Shown here piece by piece: positions 34,679-42,210 of a stretch of DNA of 64,000 nt (the stretch's first letter is position 1; each line of letters starts with the position of its first letter). Origin of the DNA: Cellulomonas sp. Root485 (GTDB lineage: Bacteria > Actinomycetota > Actinomycetes > Actinomycetales > Cellulomonadaceae); assembly GCF_001426705.1 (NCBI RefSeq), contig NZ_LMFC01000001.1, forward strand, positions 843,102 through 907,101, in the 5' to 3' direction. The notes beneath the pieces are model-generated. The model was given only the letters and a program-made list of their open reading frames with translations, made no database searches and had not been told where the DNA came from. The translations under genes and the position numbers were made by a program.

Positions 34679-34741
34679 CCGACATCGGATCGTGACCAAC
34701 GAGGGTCGGGTCCGCCGAACAGACCCCGGAGGACACGCATC

Positions 34742-35764
34742 GTGCTCAGCGCTGCATATCTAGGCGACGCAACGGTCGAGATCGTCAGCACGACCTTCGC
34801 GCCCCCGCCTGCCGGCCAGGTGCAGGTGCGCGTCGCGTTCGTCGGACTGTGCGGCACGGACCTGCACATCGCGCACGGGCACATGGACCGGCGCGTACGC
34901 ACCCCGCTCGTCTTCGGCCACGAGATGAGCGGGACGGTCGAGTCCGTCGGCGCCGACGTCGAGGGCTGGTCCTCCGGCGACCTCGTGACCGTGATGCCCC
35001 TGCTGTGGGACGGCACCTGCCCGGCGTGCCGGGCGGGCAACTCCCACGTCTGCCAGAACCTGACGTTCATCGGCATCGACTCACCCGGTGCACTCCAGGC
35101 CCTCTGGAACGTCCCGGCGCAGACGCTCGTCCGGCTGCCCGAGGGTACGGACCTGCACACCGCCGCGCTCGTCGAACCGGTCGCCGTCGCGGTGCACGAC
35201 GTCCGTCGGGGCGGGGTCGAGCGCGGCTCGCGGGTCGTCGTCCTCGGGGGTGGGCCCATCGGCACCCTCATCGCGTGCGTCGCCCGGGACGTCGGCGCGG
35301 AGCTCGTCGTCATCGAACCCGACGGCGTCCGGCGTGAGCTCGTCCGGGAGCTGGGCTTCACGGCCCCCGACCCGGCGGAGCACGACGTCGCCGCATGGGT
35401 GGAGCAGTGGACGGACGGTGCCGGGGCGGACGTGGTCTTCGAGGTGTCGGGAGCGCCGGCCGCCGTCGCGCTCATGACCGGCCTGGCGAGGGTCCGGGGA
35501 CGGGTCGTCGTCGTCGCGATCCACAGCGAGCCGCGCGCGGTCGACCTGCAGCGGGTGTTCTGGCGCGAGCTCGAGCTCGTGGGCGCCCGGGTCTACCAAC
35601 GACGGGACTTCGACACGGCGGTCGAGCTGCTGCGGTCGAACGCTCTGCCGGTCGAGGGCCTCATCACGCGCACCGTCCCGCTCGCGGAGGTCGCGACGGC
35701 GCTCGACGACCTGGCCGCGGGCCGCGCCATGAAGATCCTCGTCGACGTCCAGGCCGCACGATGA
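34742..35764 (+). CDS. Zinc-dependent alcohol/polyol dehydrogenase (MDR family)
   Basis: This 340-residue medium-chain dehydrogenase has catalytic zinc ligands Cys37 (LCGTD), His60 and Glu61 (FGHEM), and a Rossmann motif VVVLGGGPIGTL. The structural zinc lobe keeps Cys93, Cys96 and Cys104 (GTCPACRAGNSHVC), but the first of the usual four Cys is Asp90. GTG 34742 has GGAGGACA upstream. Its stop overlaps the SDR start as ATGA. Relatives oxidise sorbitol, threonine or sugar-derived alcohols with NAD(P). In this cluster it may oxidise the aldose to a lactone or a hydroxy-acid intermediate. Confidence 0.88.
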   Translation: MLSAAYLGDATVEIVSTTFAPPPAGQVQVRVAFVGLCGTDLHIAHGHMDRRVRTPLVFGHEMSGTVESVGADVEGWSSGDLVTVMPLLWDGTCPACRAGNSHVCQNLTFIGIDSPGALQALWNVPAQTLVRLPEGTDLHTAALVEPVAVAVHDVRRGGVERGSRVVVLGGGPIGTLIACVARDVGAELVVIEPDGVRRELVRELGFTAPDPAEHDVAAWVEQWTDGAGADVVFEVSGAPAAVALMTGLARVRGRVVVVAIHSEPRAVDLQRVFWRELELVGARVYQRRDFDTAVELLRSNALPVEGLITRTVPLAEVATALDDLAAGRAMKILVDVQAAR

Positions 35765-36519
35765 CCTCGCCCTTCGACCTCACGGGCACGACCGCGGTCG
35801 TCACGGGTGCGAGCCGCGGGATCGGGTTCGCCATGGCGCTCGCGCTGGCCGAGGCGGGCGCCGACATCATCGGGGTCAGCTCGTCGATGCCCTCGGCCGG
35901 GAGTGCGGTCGAGGACGCGGTGCGCGGTGCGGGCAAACAGTTCGACGGGTACGCCGTCGACCTCGCGGACCGGGCCGCGGTGGTCGACCTGGGCACAGCC
36001 CTGGCCGCGCGGGCTCCGGACATCCTGGTCAACAACGCGGGGACGATCGCGCGCACACCTGCCATCGACCATCCGGTCGACGACTGGGACCGGGTGCTCG
36101 AGGTCAACCTCACGAGCCAGTTCGTGCTGACGCAGCTGGTGGCGCGGCCCATGCTGGCGCGCGGGCGCGGCAAGGTGATCTTCACCGCGAGCCTGCTGAG
36201 CTTCCAGGGCGGGATCAACGTGCCGGGATACACCGCGGCGAAGTCCGGCATCGCCGGGCTGACGAAGGCGCTCGCCAACGAGTGGGCCGCGCTCGGCGTG
36301 AACGTCAACGCCATCGCACCGGGGTACATCGCCACCGACAACACGTCGGCGCTGCGTGCTGACCCGGCACGCTCCGCCGCCATCCTCGAGCGCATCCCGG
36401 CCGGGCGGTGGGGCGACGCGGCGGACCTCGGGGGCGCCGTCGTGTTCCTGGCGTCGTCGGCGGCCGACTACGTGCACGGCGCGGTCATCCCGGTCGACGG
36501 GGGATGGCTGGGGCGCTGA
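35761..36519 (+). CDS. Short-chain dehydrogenase/reductase, KduD-like
   Basis: The 252-residue SDR has TGASRGIG (15-22), NNAG (91-94), catalytic Ser144, Tyr157 and Lys161 (YTAAK) and a closing PVDGGWLGR. It is close in layout to KduD/2-deoxygluconate 3-dehydrogenase and clearly paralogous to the SDR at 39259. ATG 35761 overlaps the dehydrogenase stop. In oxidative L-fucose or L-rhamnose routes an SDR oxidises a 2-keto-3-deoxy acid before cleavage; this gene could fill that step. No cleaving hydrolase or aldolase is visible in the cluster. Confidence 0.88.
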   Translation: MTSPFDLTGTTAVVTGASRGIGFAMALALAEAGADIIGVSSSMPSAGSAVEDAVRGAGKQFDGYAVDLADRAAVVDLGTALAARAPDILVNNAGTIARTPAIDHPVDDWDRVLEVNLTSQFVLTQLVARPMLARGRGKVIFTASLLSFQGGINVPGYTAAKSGIAGLTKALANEWAALGVNVNAIAPGYIATDNTSALRADPARSAAILERIPAGRWGDAADLGGAVVFLASSAADYVHGAVIPVDGGWLGR

Positions 36520-36622
36520 CCCGGCGGGGGTCCCGTGGGACGACCGCGGTGCCGTCGGGGTGCCTGCGCATGGTCGCGGAGGGCCACAGGGCTGAGGCCC
36601 AACCGATCAGATCCTCTCGCGC

Positions 36623-36628
36623 TAGGGT
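36623..36628 (+). promoter_or_regulatory. -10 element, likely leaderless start
   Basis: TAGGGT lies 6 nt before ATG 36635, with no ribosome-binding site between. Confidence 0.4.
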
Positions 36629-36634
36629 CGGCCG

Positions 36635-37252
36635 ATGGCCCTCCTCCACCGCGCCACCATCCGTCCGACCAAGGCCGAGCTGCTCGCCGACTGGGTCCCG
36701 AGCCAGCCGTGGGGGGAGCCGGAGATCGGGCTCGTCGGTGCGTACCGGTTCGACGACCCGGAGGGCGAGGTCGGCATCGAGACGCATGTCCTGTCGACCC
36801 CCGACGGGCACCTGCTGCAGGTTCCGCTGACCTATCGCGGCGCCCCGCTGGACGAAGCGGAAGAGTTCCTGATCTGCACCATGGAGCACTCGGTGCTCGG
36901 GAAGCGCTGGATCTACGACGCGACGGGGGACCCGGTCTATGCGGGGGTGCTCGCCTCCGTGCTGCTGGCGGGCGTCACCCAGGCCGAGGAACTCGTCGAG
37001 GGCACCGACACCCCGCGCGAACCGAGCATGCGCGTGACCGGGAGCGGCTCTCGTTCGGGTGACGTCCCGGCTCTCGGCGACGTGAGCGTGTCCTCGGACG
37101 GATCGACGACCGTCCTGGACCTGTCGGCAGCCCTGCGCATCGTCCTGTGCCGTCGTCTCGACCCGCAGGCGGCTCCCAGCGACCACGAGTCCACCCTCAC
37201 CGGCACGTGGTCGGGCCTCGAGTCCCCGGTCCTGCTCGCCTACGTCGCCTGA
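36635..37252 (+). CDS. Stand-alone maltokinase N-terminal cap-like protein
   Basis: The 205-residue protein opens with HRATIRPTKAELLADWV and contains VGAYRFDDPEGEVGIETHVL, TYRGAPLDEAEEFLICTMEHSVLGKRW and YDATGDPVYAGVL, all split here from one continuous region. This resembles the N-terminal cap domain of actinobacterial maltokinases, but no kinase domain follows. The last 80 residues are less conserved. Such proteins occur free in actinobacteria and their role is not established. It is flanked by an SDR gene and a tiny acidic gene and seems to have its own leaderless promoter. Confidence 0.75.
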   Translation: MALLHRATIRPTKAELLADWVPSQPWGEPEIGLVGAYRFDDPEGEVGIETHVLSTPDGHLLQVPLTYRGAPLDEAEEFLICTMEHSVLGKRWIYDATGDPVYAGVLASVLLAGVTQAEELVEGTDTPREPSMRVTGSGSRSGDVPALGDVSVSSDGSTTVLDLSAALRIVLCRRLDPQAAPSDHESTLTGTWSGLESPVLLAYVA

Positions 37253-37335
37253 GGCGGCGGAGCGCTCGCCAGGCCGGGTCGTCGTCCCGGGCGTACGGTC
37301 GCCAGGAACGCCGGCTCTCGCAGGAGGAGACAGAC

Positions 37336-37479
37336 ATGAGCACCGACACCCCGGTCCCGGACGACGAGACGCGCGAGCACGCCACCGAACCGGCCGAGGG
37401 TGCCGAGGGGACGGCGGGTGCCGAGGGGGGCGACGTGCGTGAGCACGCCAGCGAGCCCGCTGAGGGCGAGGACGTCTGA
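37336..37479 (+). CDS. Small acidic protein with an internal repeat, 47 residues
   Basis: ATG 37336 is preceded by a strong AGGAGG (37322-37327) at ideal spacing, and TGA ends the frame at 37477-37479. The peptide is extremely rich in Glu, Ala, Asp and Pro, has no hydrophobic core and contains a near-duplicate: REHATEPAEG and REHASEPAEG. It should be intrinsically disordered. I do not recognise a family. The strong ribosome site and the repeat argue that it is real. It ends 6 nt before the convergent IclR gene. Confidence 0.6.
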   Translation: MSTDTPVPDDETREHATEPAEGAEGTAGAEGGDVREHASEPAEGEDV

Positions 37480-37484
37480 TCCGC

Positions 37485-38273
37485 TCAGCGGACCATGCTG
37501 TGCTCGTACTCGGGTGACAGTCGCGCCTTGACGCTCAGGAGCGTCTCGATGATGAAATCCTCCCGACCGGCCAGGCGGCTGATCGGCACCGCGACGCTCA
37601 CGCCGTCGACCGCGGGGCGCGCGAACGGCAGTGCGACCCCGAAGCAGCGCACCCCGATGCAGGACTCCTCGCTCTCCGTCGCGTAGCCGAGCCGCGCCGC
37701 GTCGTCGATGATCTCGAGCACGGAGTCCCGGTCGGTCACCGTCTGGGCGGTGATGCGCGCGATCGAGTGGGGGACGAGCCCCGCGCGGACGTCGGCGGGA
37801 CGCTCGGCCAGGATCGCGCGCCCGAGGGCCGTGGAGAACGCCGGGAGACGACGGCCGACGGGGGAGTGCATCCGCAGGGGATGCACCGATTCCCTCTTCG
37901 CGGTGTAGATGACCTGGTCGCCGGCGAGCCGGCCCAGGTTGACGGTCTCCTCGGTCGCGCCCGAGATCTCGTCCATGATCGCGGCCGCGCGGGACAGGAC
38001 GGGGTCTCCGGCGAGGTAGGCGGAGCTGACCACGAGGGAGTGGATCCCCAGCTGGTAGACGCTCCCGGTCTGGTCGGTCTCGAGCCAGCCCCGGTCGGTC
38101 ATCGTCTTCAGGAGCGCGTGGAGGCTGCTCTTGGGGATGTTCAGGCGGGTCGACAGCTGCAGCTGCGTCCCGGGGCCGCCGGCCGCGATCTCGTCGAGCA
38201 GATCGAGTGCGCGCGCGGCGGACTTCACGGGGCCGGCGGCGCCGAGCGTGGCGGTGGGGTTCGCGGACTGCAT
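37485..38273 (-). CDS. IclR family transcriptional regulator
   Basis: This 262-residue regulator has an N-terminal winged helix (about 18-75; LDLLDEIAAGGPGTQLQLST, LNIPKSSLHALLKTM) and a C-terminal IclR effector domain (about 90-255; GRRLPAFSTALGRAILAE, CFGVALPF, ISRLAGREDF). ATG 38273 has AGGAGG upstream and is preferred to ATG 38390, which lies beyond the operator region. It is divergent from the KduI-KduD-importer-dehydrogenase operon. An 18-bp palindrome and an imperfect copy in the gap are its likely targets. KdgR-type IclR proteins respond to 2-keto-3-deoxygluconate, which would fit the KduI/KduD neighbours. Confidence 0.92.
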   Translation of the reverse strand: MQSANPTATLGAAGPVKSAARALDLLDEIAAGGPGTQLQLSTRLNIPKSSLHALLKTMTDRGWLETDQTGSVYQLGIHSLVVSSAYLAGDPVLSRAAAIMDEISGATEETVNLGRLAGDQVIYTAKRESVHPLRMHSPVGRRLPAFSTALGRAILAERPADVRAGLVPHSIARITAQTVTDRDSVLEIIDDAARLGYATESEESCIGVRCFGVALPFARPAVDGVSVAVPISRLAGREDFIIETLLSVKARLSPEYEHSMVR

Positions 38274-38339
38274 CGCAGACGCCTCCTGATCTTCCGGGCG
38301 TCTCGCACGCTCGGGGCTTGGTACCCGACTGTACCTGCT

Positions 38340-38357
38340 CGTCCACATATATGGACG
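38340..38357. promoter_or_regulatory. Palindromic IclR-type operator
   Basis: CGTCCACATATATGGACG is symmetric except for one base pair. It lies 67 bp from the IclR start and 87 bp from the KduI start. Confidence 0.55.
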
Positions 38358-38403
38358 GACTTCTCTCCCTTGACCCTCCGAGCGGGTCACGTGTACGTTC
38401 TCG

Positions 38404-38420
38404 ATTCACATAGACGAACA
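38404..38420. promoter_or_regulatory. Second, imperfect IclR-type element
   Basis: ATTCACATAGACGAACA matches the palindrome at 38340-38357 in 11 of 17 aligned positions. It lies inside a CTCGATT...AATCGAG inverted repeat (38400-38406 with 38429-38435) just before the KduI ribosome site. Confidence 0.35.
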
Positions 38421-38443
38421 CAGTTCATAATCGAGGAGCACAA

Positions 38444-39262
38444 GTGATCCAGGTCCGGTATTCGACGTCACCGTCGAGCGTGGAGACGGCACACGCTGCG
38501 GACCTGCGGGAGAACTTCCTCGTCGAGGACCTGTTCGAGACCGGCGAGGTGCACGCGGTCTACACGCACGACGACCGGATGGTCATCGGGGGAGCGGTCC
38601 CCGGCCACGAGCGCCTCGAGCTGCCGGCCTGGACCGAGGTGCTGGGCGTCGCGTCGCACCTGGCTCGTCGTGAGCTCGGGGTCGTCAACGTCGGGGAGAC
38701 CGGTCACGTCCTCGTCGACGGGGAGAAGTTCGAGCTGGGTCACCTCGACGGGCTGTACGTCGGTCGCGGCAGCGAGGTCGCCTTCACCGGCGCCGACGCC
38801 GCCTTCTACTTCGTGTCTGCGCCCGCGGGTGCCACGTACCCGACCACCGCGCTGATCCACGACGAGGTCGGCGGGGTGGACATCGGCACCGCCGCGGGCG
38901 CGAGCGAGCGGACGCTGTTCCGCTACGCCTGGGGGTCCGAGCTGCAGACGGCCACCCTGCAGTTCGGCGTCACCGTGCTCGCCGACGGCTCGGTGTGGAA
39001 CACGCTGCCGCCGCACCTGCACGACCGCCGCACCGAGGTCTACCTCTACGTCGACCTGGCCGACGAGAGCCGCGTCTTCCACTTCCTCGGCAGGCCCGGA
39101 GCCACCCGGCACCTCGTGATGCGCAACCGGCAGGCCGTCATCTCGCCGCCGTGGTCCATCCACGCCGGTGCCGGCACCAGCTCCTACGCCTTCATCTGGG
39201 CGATGTCCGGCGAGAACACGCAGTACACGGACCTCGCGCCCGTCGCGCTGGAGGAGCTGTGA
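38444..39262 (+). CDS. kduI: 5-dehydro-4-deoxy-D-glucuronate isomerase
   Basis: The 272-residue cupin-type isomerase has metal ligands His191, His193 and Glu198 (PPHLHDRRTEVYLY) and His240 (WSIHAG), which align with the known E. coli residues at a constant offset of five. It converts 4-deoxy-L-threo-5-hexosulose uronate, the product of pectin or unsaturated uronide breakdown, to 2,5-diketo-3-deoxygluconate in the cytoplasm. GTG 38444 has GAGGA six nt upstream. Its stop overlaps the KduD start as GTGA. It heads an operon with a sugar importer and an aldehyde dehydrogenase. Confidence 0.93.
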   Translation: MIQVRYSTSPSSVETAHAADLRENFLVEDLFETGEVHAVYTHDDRMVIGGAVPGHERLELPAWTEVLGVASHLARRELGVVNVGETGHVLVDGEKFELGHLDGLYVGRGSEVAFTGADAAFYFVSAPAGATYPTTALIHDEVGGVDIGTAAGASERTLFRYAWGSELQTATLQFGVTVLADGSVWNTLPPHLHDRRTEVYLYVDLADESRVFHFLGRPGATRHLVMRNRQAVISPPWSIHAGAGTSSYAFIWAMSGENTQYTDLAPVALEEL

Positions 39263-40017
39263 CAGCGTCGCCCTTCGACCTGTCCGGCAGGCGCGCCGTC
39301 GTGACCGGTGCCGGTCGGGGCCTCGGCCAGGGCGTGGCGCTCGGGCTCGCGCAGGCGGGTGCCGACCTGGTGCTCCTCGGCCGCCCGGACAGCCAGACCG
39401 GCACGGAGAAGCTGGTCCGCGACCTCGGTCGCGAGGTGTCGGTGGTCGAGCTCGACCTCGCCGACCACGCCGCGGTCGCCACCGTCGGCGCGCAGATCTC
39501 CGCCGAGCACGAGGTCGACATCCTCGTGAACAACGCCGGGATCATCGAACGTCACGACGCGGTCGACGTCACCGAGGACTCGTGGAACGCGGTGCTCGAC
39601 GTCAACCTGTCGGGACTGTTCTTCCTCACCCAGCACATCGGCCGGCCGATGGTCGAGCGCGGCCACGGGAAGATCGTCAGCATCGCCAGCCTGCTGTCGT
39701 TCCAGGGCGGCGTCCGCGTCGTCTCCTACACGGCCAGCAAGCACGGGGTCGCCGGCATCACCAAGGCGCTCGCCAACGAGTGGGGTCCGCGCGGCGTGCA
39801 GGTCAACGCCATCGCGCCCGGCTACATGGCGACCGACAACACCCAGCCGCTGCGCGACGACCCCGACCGCGCGCGCTCGATCCTCGAGCGCATCCCGGCA
39901 GGACGGTGGGGTACCGCCCAGGACGTCGCCGGGGCGGCCGTGTTCCTGAGCTCCCCGGCGGCCGACTACGTCAACGGGCACGTCCTCGTCGTGGACGGGG
40001 GCTGGATGGCGCGCTGA
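39259..40017 (+). CDS. kduD: 2-dehydro-3-deoxy-D-gluconate 5-dehydrogenase (SDR)
   Basis: This 252-residue SDR has TGAGRGLG (16-23), NNAG (91-94), Ser144, Tyr157 and Lys161 (YTASK) and ends VVDGGWMAR. It reduces the KduI product to 2-keto-3-deoxygluconate with NAD(P)H. GTG 39259 is coupled to the KduI stop. It is paralogous to the SDR at 35761, sharing the PFDLtG start and the ERIPAGRWG segment, so the two clusters may have exchanged or duplicated this enzyme. KDG kinase and aldolase genes are not in the window. Confidence 0.92.
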   Translation: MTASPFDLSGRRAVVTGAGRGLGQGVALGLAQAGADLVLLGRPDSQTGTEKLVRDLGREVSVVELDLADHAAVATVGAQISAEHEVDILVNNAGIIERHDAVDVTEDSWNAVLDVNLSGLFFLTQHIGRPMVERGHGKIVSIASLLSFQGGVRVVSYTASKHGVAGITKALANEWGPRGVQVNAIAPGYMATDNTQPLRDDPDRARSILERIPAGRWGTAQDVAGAAVFLSSPAADYVNGHVLVVDGGWMAR

Positions 40018-40123
40018 CCGAGCTGGCACTCCCGACGTTCCTGACGCCGCCCCCGCGGCCTCGCGCACCACCCTCTCGGAAATGTCCCGCCGGAGTTTCT
40101 GGCACTAGAGAAGAGGATCAACG

Positions 40124-41209
40124 ATGATTCGCACGTCTCGCCCCGCCCTTGCGCTGATCGGTCTGTCGCTGGCATCCATCGCCCTCACGGGCTGCACCGA
40201 GGCGTCCAGCGCCGACGACGGTGGCGCCGCTGCCGCCGGATCGTGCGACCCCGCCGACGTCAAGCTCGTCGGCCAGGTCCGCAACGAGTCCAACCCCTAC
40301 GAGGCGTCCTGGCTCGACGGCGGCGACGCGTTCGCCGAGTCGGTCGGGCTGGAGCAGCAGCGCCTCACCTACGACGGCGAGTCCACCAAGCAGCAGGAGC
40401 AGATCCGCCAGGTCCTCGCGGGCGACACGGACTGCCTCGTGCTCAACGTCCTGCCCAACGGGGACGCCGACACCAAGCCGATCGTCGAGGCCTCGAACAC
40501 GGCCGGCGCGTTCCTGGTCACCCAGTGGAACAAGCCCGCCGACCTCAGCCCGCTCGACTACGACACCTGGCTCAGCCACATCACCTACAACGGCGTGGAG
40601 TCCGGCAAGCAGATCGGCGACGCGCTCGCCGAGGCGATCGGCGGCGAGGGCGGCATCATCGCGCTGCAGGGCATCCTCGACACCGGGGCGGCCAAGGACC
40701 GGTTCGCCGGCCTGGAGGAGTCGCTCGCCGAGAACACGGGCGTCGAGCTCCTCGACCAGCAGACCGCGAACTTCTCCCGCCAGGAGGCGCTGGCCGTCAC
40801 CGAGACCCTGCTGACCAAGCACGGGGACAAGGTCAAGGGCATCTGGGCCGCCAACGACGACATGGCCCTCGGCGCTCTCCAGGCGCTCGAGCAGGCCGGC
40901 CGCACGGACGTCGCCGTGGTCGGCATCGACGCCGTCCCGGACGCCCTGACCGCCATCAAGGACGGCACCATGACCGCGACCGTCTCGAGCGACGGCCCGT
41001 GGCAGGGTGGCATCGGCCTGGCGATCGGCTACTGCGTCGCCACCGGTGAGCTGGCCGTCGAGGACATCGCGGACGACAACCGCGCGTTCTTCGCCGAGCA
41101 GTTCCTCATCACCGACGACAACGTCGCCGACTACCTGACCCCGAAGACCGACCCCGCCGACTTCGAGTGCGACAACGTCTTCAACCGTGTGGCAGGTCCG
41201 CTGTCGTGA
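40124..41209 (+). CDS. Sugar-binding lipoprotein of a CUT2 (ribose-type) ABC importer
   Basis: The 361-residue lipoprotein has lipobox LTGC (21-24, Cys24) and a periplasmic-binding fold of the ribose/xylose type (KLVGQVRNESNPYEASW; DCLVLNVLPNG; GIWAANDDMALGALQAL; VVGIDAVPDAL). A GAGGA site precedes ATG 40124. Its stop overlaps the first permease start. The long run of coupled genes behind it (permease, ATPase, permease) makes this the only complete importer in the window. The ligand is probably a monosaccharide or uronate that enters the KduI/KduD route. Confidence 0.92.
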   Translation: MIRTSRPALALIGLSLASIALTGCTEASSADDGGAAAAGSCDPADVKLVGQVRNESNPYEASWLDGGDAFAESVGLEQQRLTYDGESTKQQEQIRQVLAGDTDCLVLNVLPNGDADTKPIVEASNTAGAFLVTQWNKPADLSPLDYDTWLSHITYNGVESGKQIGDALAEAIGGEGGIIALQGILDTGAAKDRFAGLEESLAENTGVELLDQQTANFSRQEALAVTETLLTKHGDKVKGIWAANDDMALGALQALEQAGRTDVAVVGIDAVPDALTAIKDGTMTATVSSDGPWQGGIGLAIGYCVATGELAVEDIADDNRAFFAEQFLITDDNVADYLTPKTDPADFECDNVFNRVAGPLS

Positions 41210-42210
41210 CCGTGACATCCCCCGCCGAGGTCGTCGCGGCGCGCCCCCAGCCTCGGCGGGGGGTGTCCTTCCGGGACGCCGGTCCTCCGATCGCCCTCGT
41301 GGTGATCGTGATCGTCTTCTCACTCCTCAGCGCGCAGTTCCGCACGCTGGGCAACTTCCAGAACATCCTCGACGCGGCATCGGTCCTGGCCGTCGTCACC
41401 TGTGGCGCCACGTTCGTGCTGCTGATGGGCTCGATCGACCTGTCGGCCGCGGGGGTGATGGCCGCCTCGGCCATCACCGTGGCGCTGCTGGTGGAGAACA
41501 ACCGCAACGGCAACGACTTCGGCTTCCTCGGCATCGTGATCGCCGTCGCCCTCGGCGCCGCGCTCGGGTGCCTGAGCGGGGTGCTGCTCATGGCGCTGAA
41601 GGTGCCGTCGTTCATGGTCACCCTCGGCGTCTCGGCGATCGGGCTCGGCATCGCGATCCTGCTCTTCGCCGGGGTCCAGCCCAACATCGCCGACGCCGCC
41701 CTGGAGAGCTGGGCGACGGACCGCCTGCTCGGGTTCACGTACCTCACCTGGATCGCGGCCGTCTGCGTGCTCGTCGGCTGGCTGATCCAGCGGTACACCC
41801 GGCTCGGTCGGTACGCGTTCGCGGTCGGCGGTGCCGAGGAGGTGCTGGCCCTGTCGGGCGTCCGGGTCGCGCCGTACAAGGTCGCGGTCTTCACCCTGGC
41901 CGGCGCGTTCTACGGGCTCGGCGCGGTCATGGTGACCAGCCAGCTCGGCGCCGGGCTGGTGCAGGCCGGCGCCGACTTCACCTTCTCCTCCATCACCGCG
42001 GCCGTCGTCGGCGGCACCCTGCTGACGGGCGGTCGCGGCGGCGTCCTGCACTCGACCGTCGGCGTGCTGCTCATCGTGGTCCTGACCAACGGGCTCGTGC
42101 AGATCGGCGTCAGCCCGTACTGGCAGGGCGGCGTGCAGGGACTCATCGTCGTCATCGCCGTGGCAGCAGCCGCCGCGCCGTTGCGGCACCGGAACCAGGT
42201 GGTCAAGTGA
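41206..42210 (+). CDS. CUT2 ABC importer permease (RbsC-like), first
   Basis: This 334-residue permease has about eight to ten membrane segments and the BPD_transp_2 pattern: VTCGATFVLLMGSIDLSAAG, VPSFMVTLGVSAIG, TAAVVGGTLLTGGRGG and a final VVLTNGLVQIGVSPYWQ. GTG 41206 overlaps the binding-protein stop (GTGA) and its own stop overlaps the ATPase start. It probably forms a heterodimer with the second permease at 43754, since each lies on one side of the ATPase gene. Confidence 0.92.
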   Translation: MTVTSPAEVVAARPQPRRGVSFRDAGPPIALVVIVIVFSLLSAQFRTLGNFQNILDAASVLAVVTCGATFVLLMGSIDLSAAGVMAASAITVALLVENNRNGNDFGFLGIVIAVALGAALGCLSGVLLMALKVPSFMVTLGVSAIGLGIAILLFAGVQPNIADAALESWATDRLLGFTYLTWIAAVCVLVGWLIQRYTRLGRYAFAVGGAEEVLALSGVRVAPYKVAVFTLAGAFYGLGAVMVTSQLGAGLVQAGADFTFSSITAAVVGGTLLTGGRGGVLHSTVGVLLIVVLTNGLVQIGVSPYWQGGVQGLIVVIAVAAAAAPLRHRNQVVK

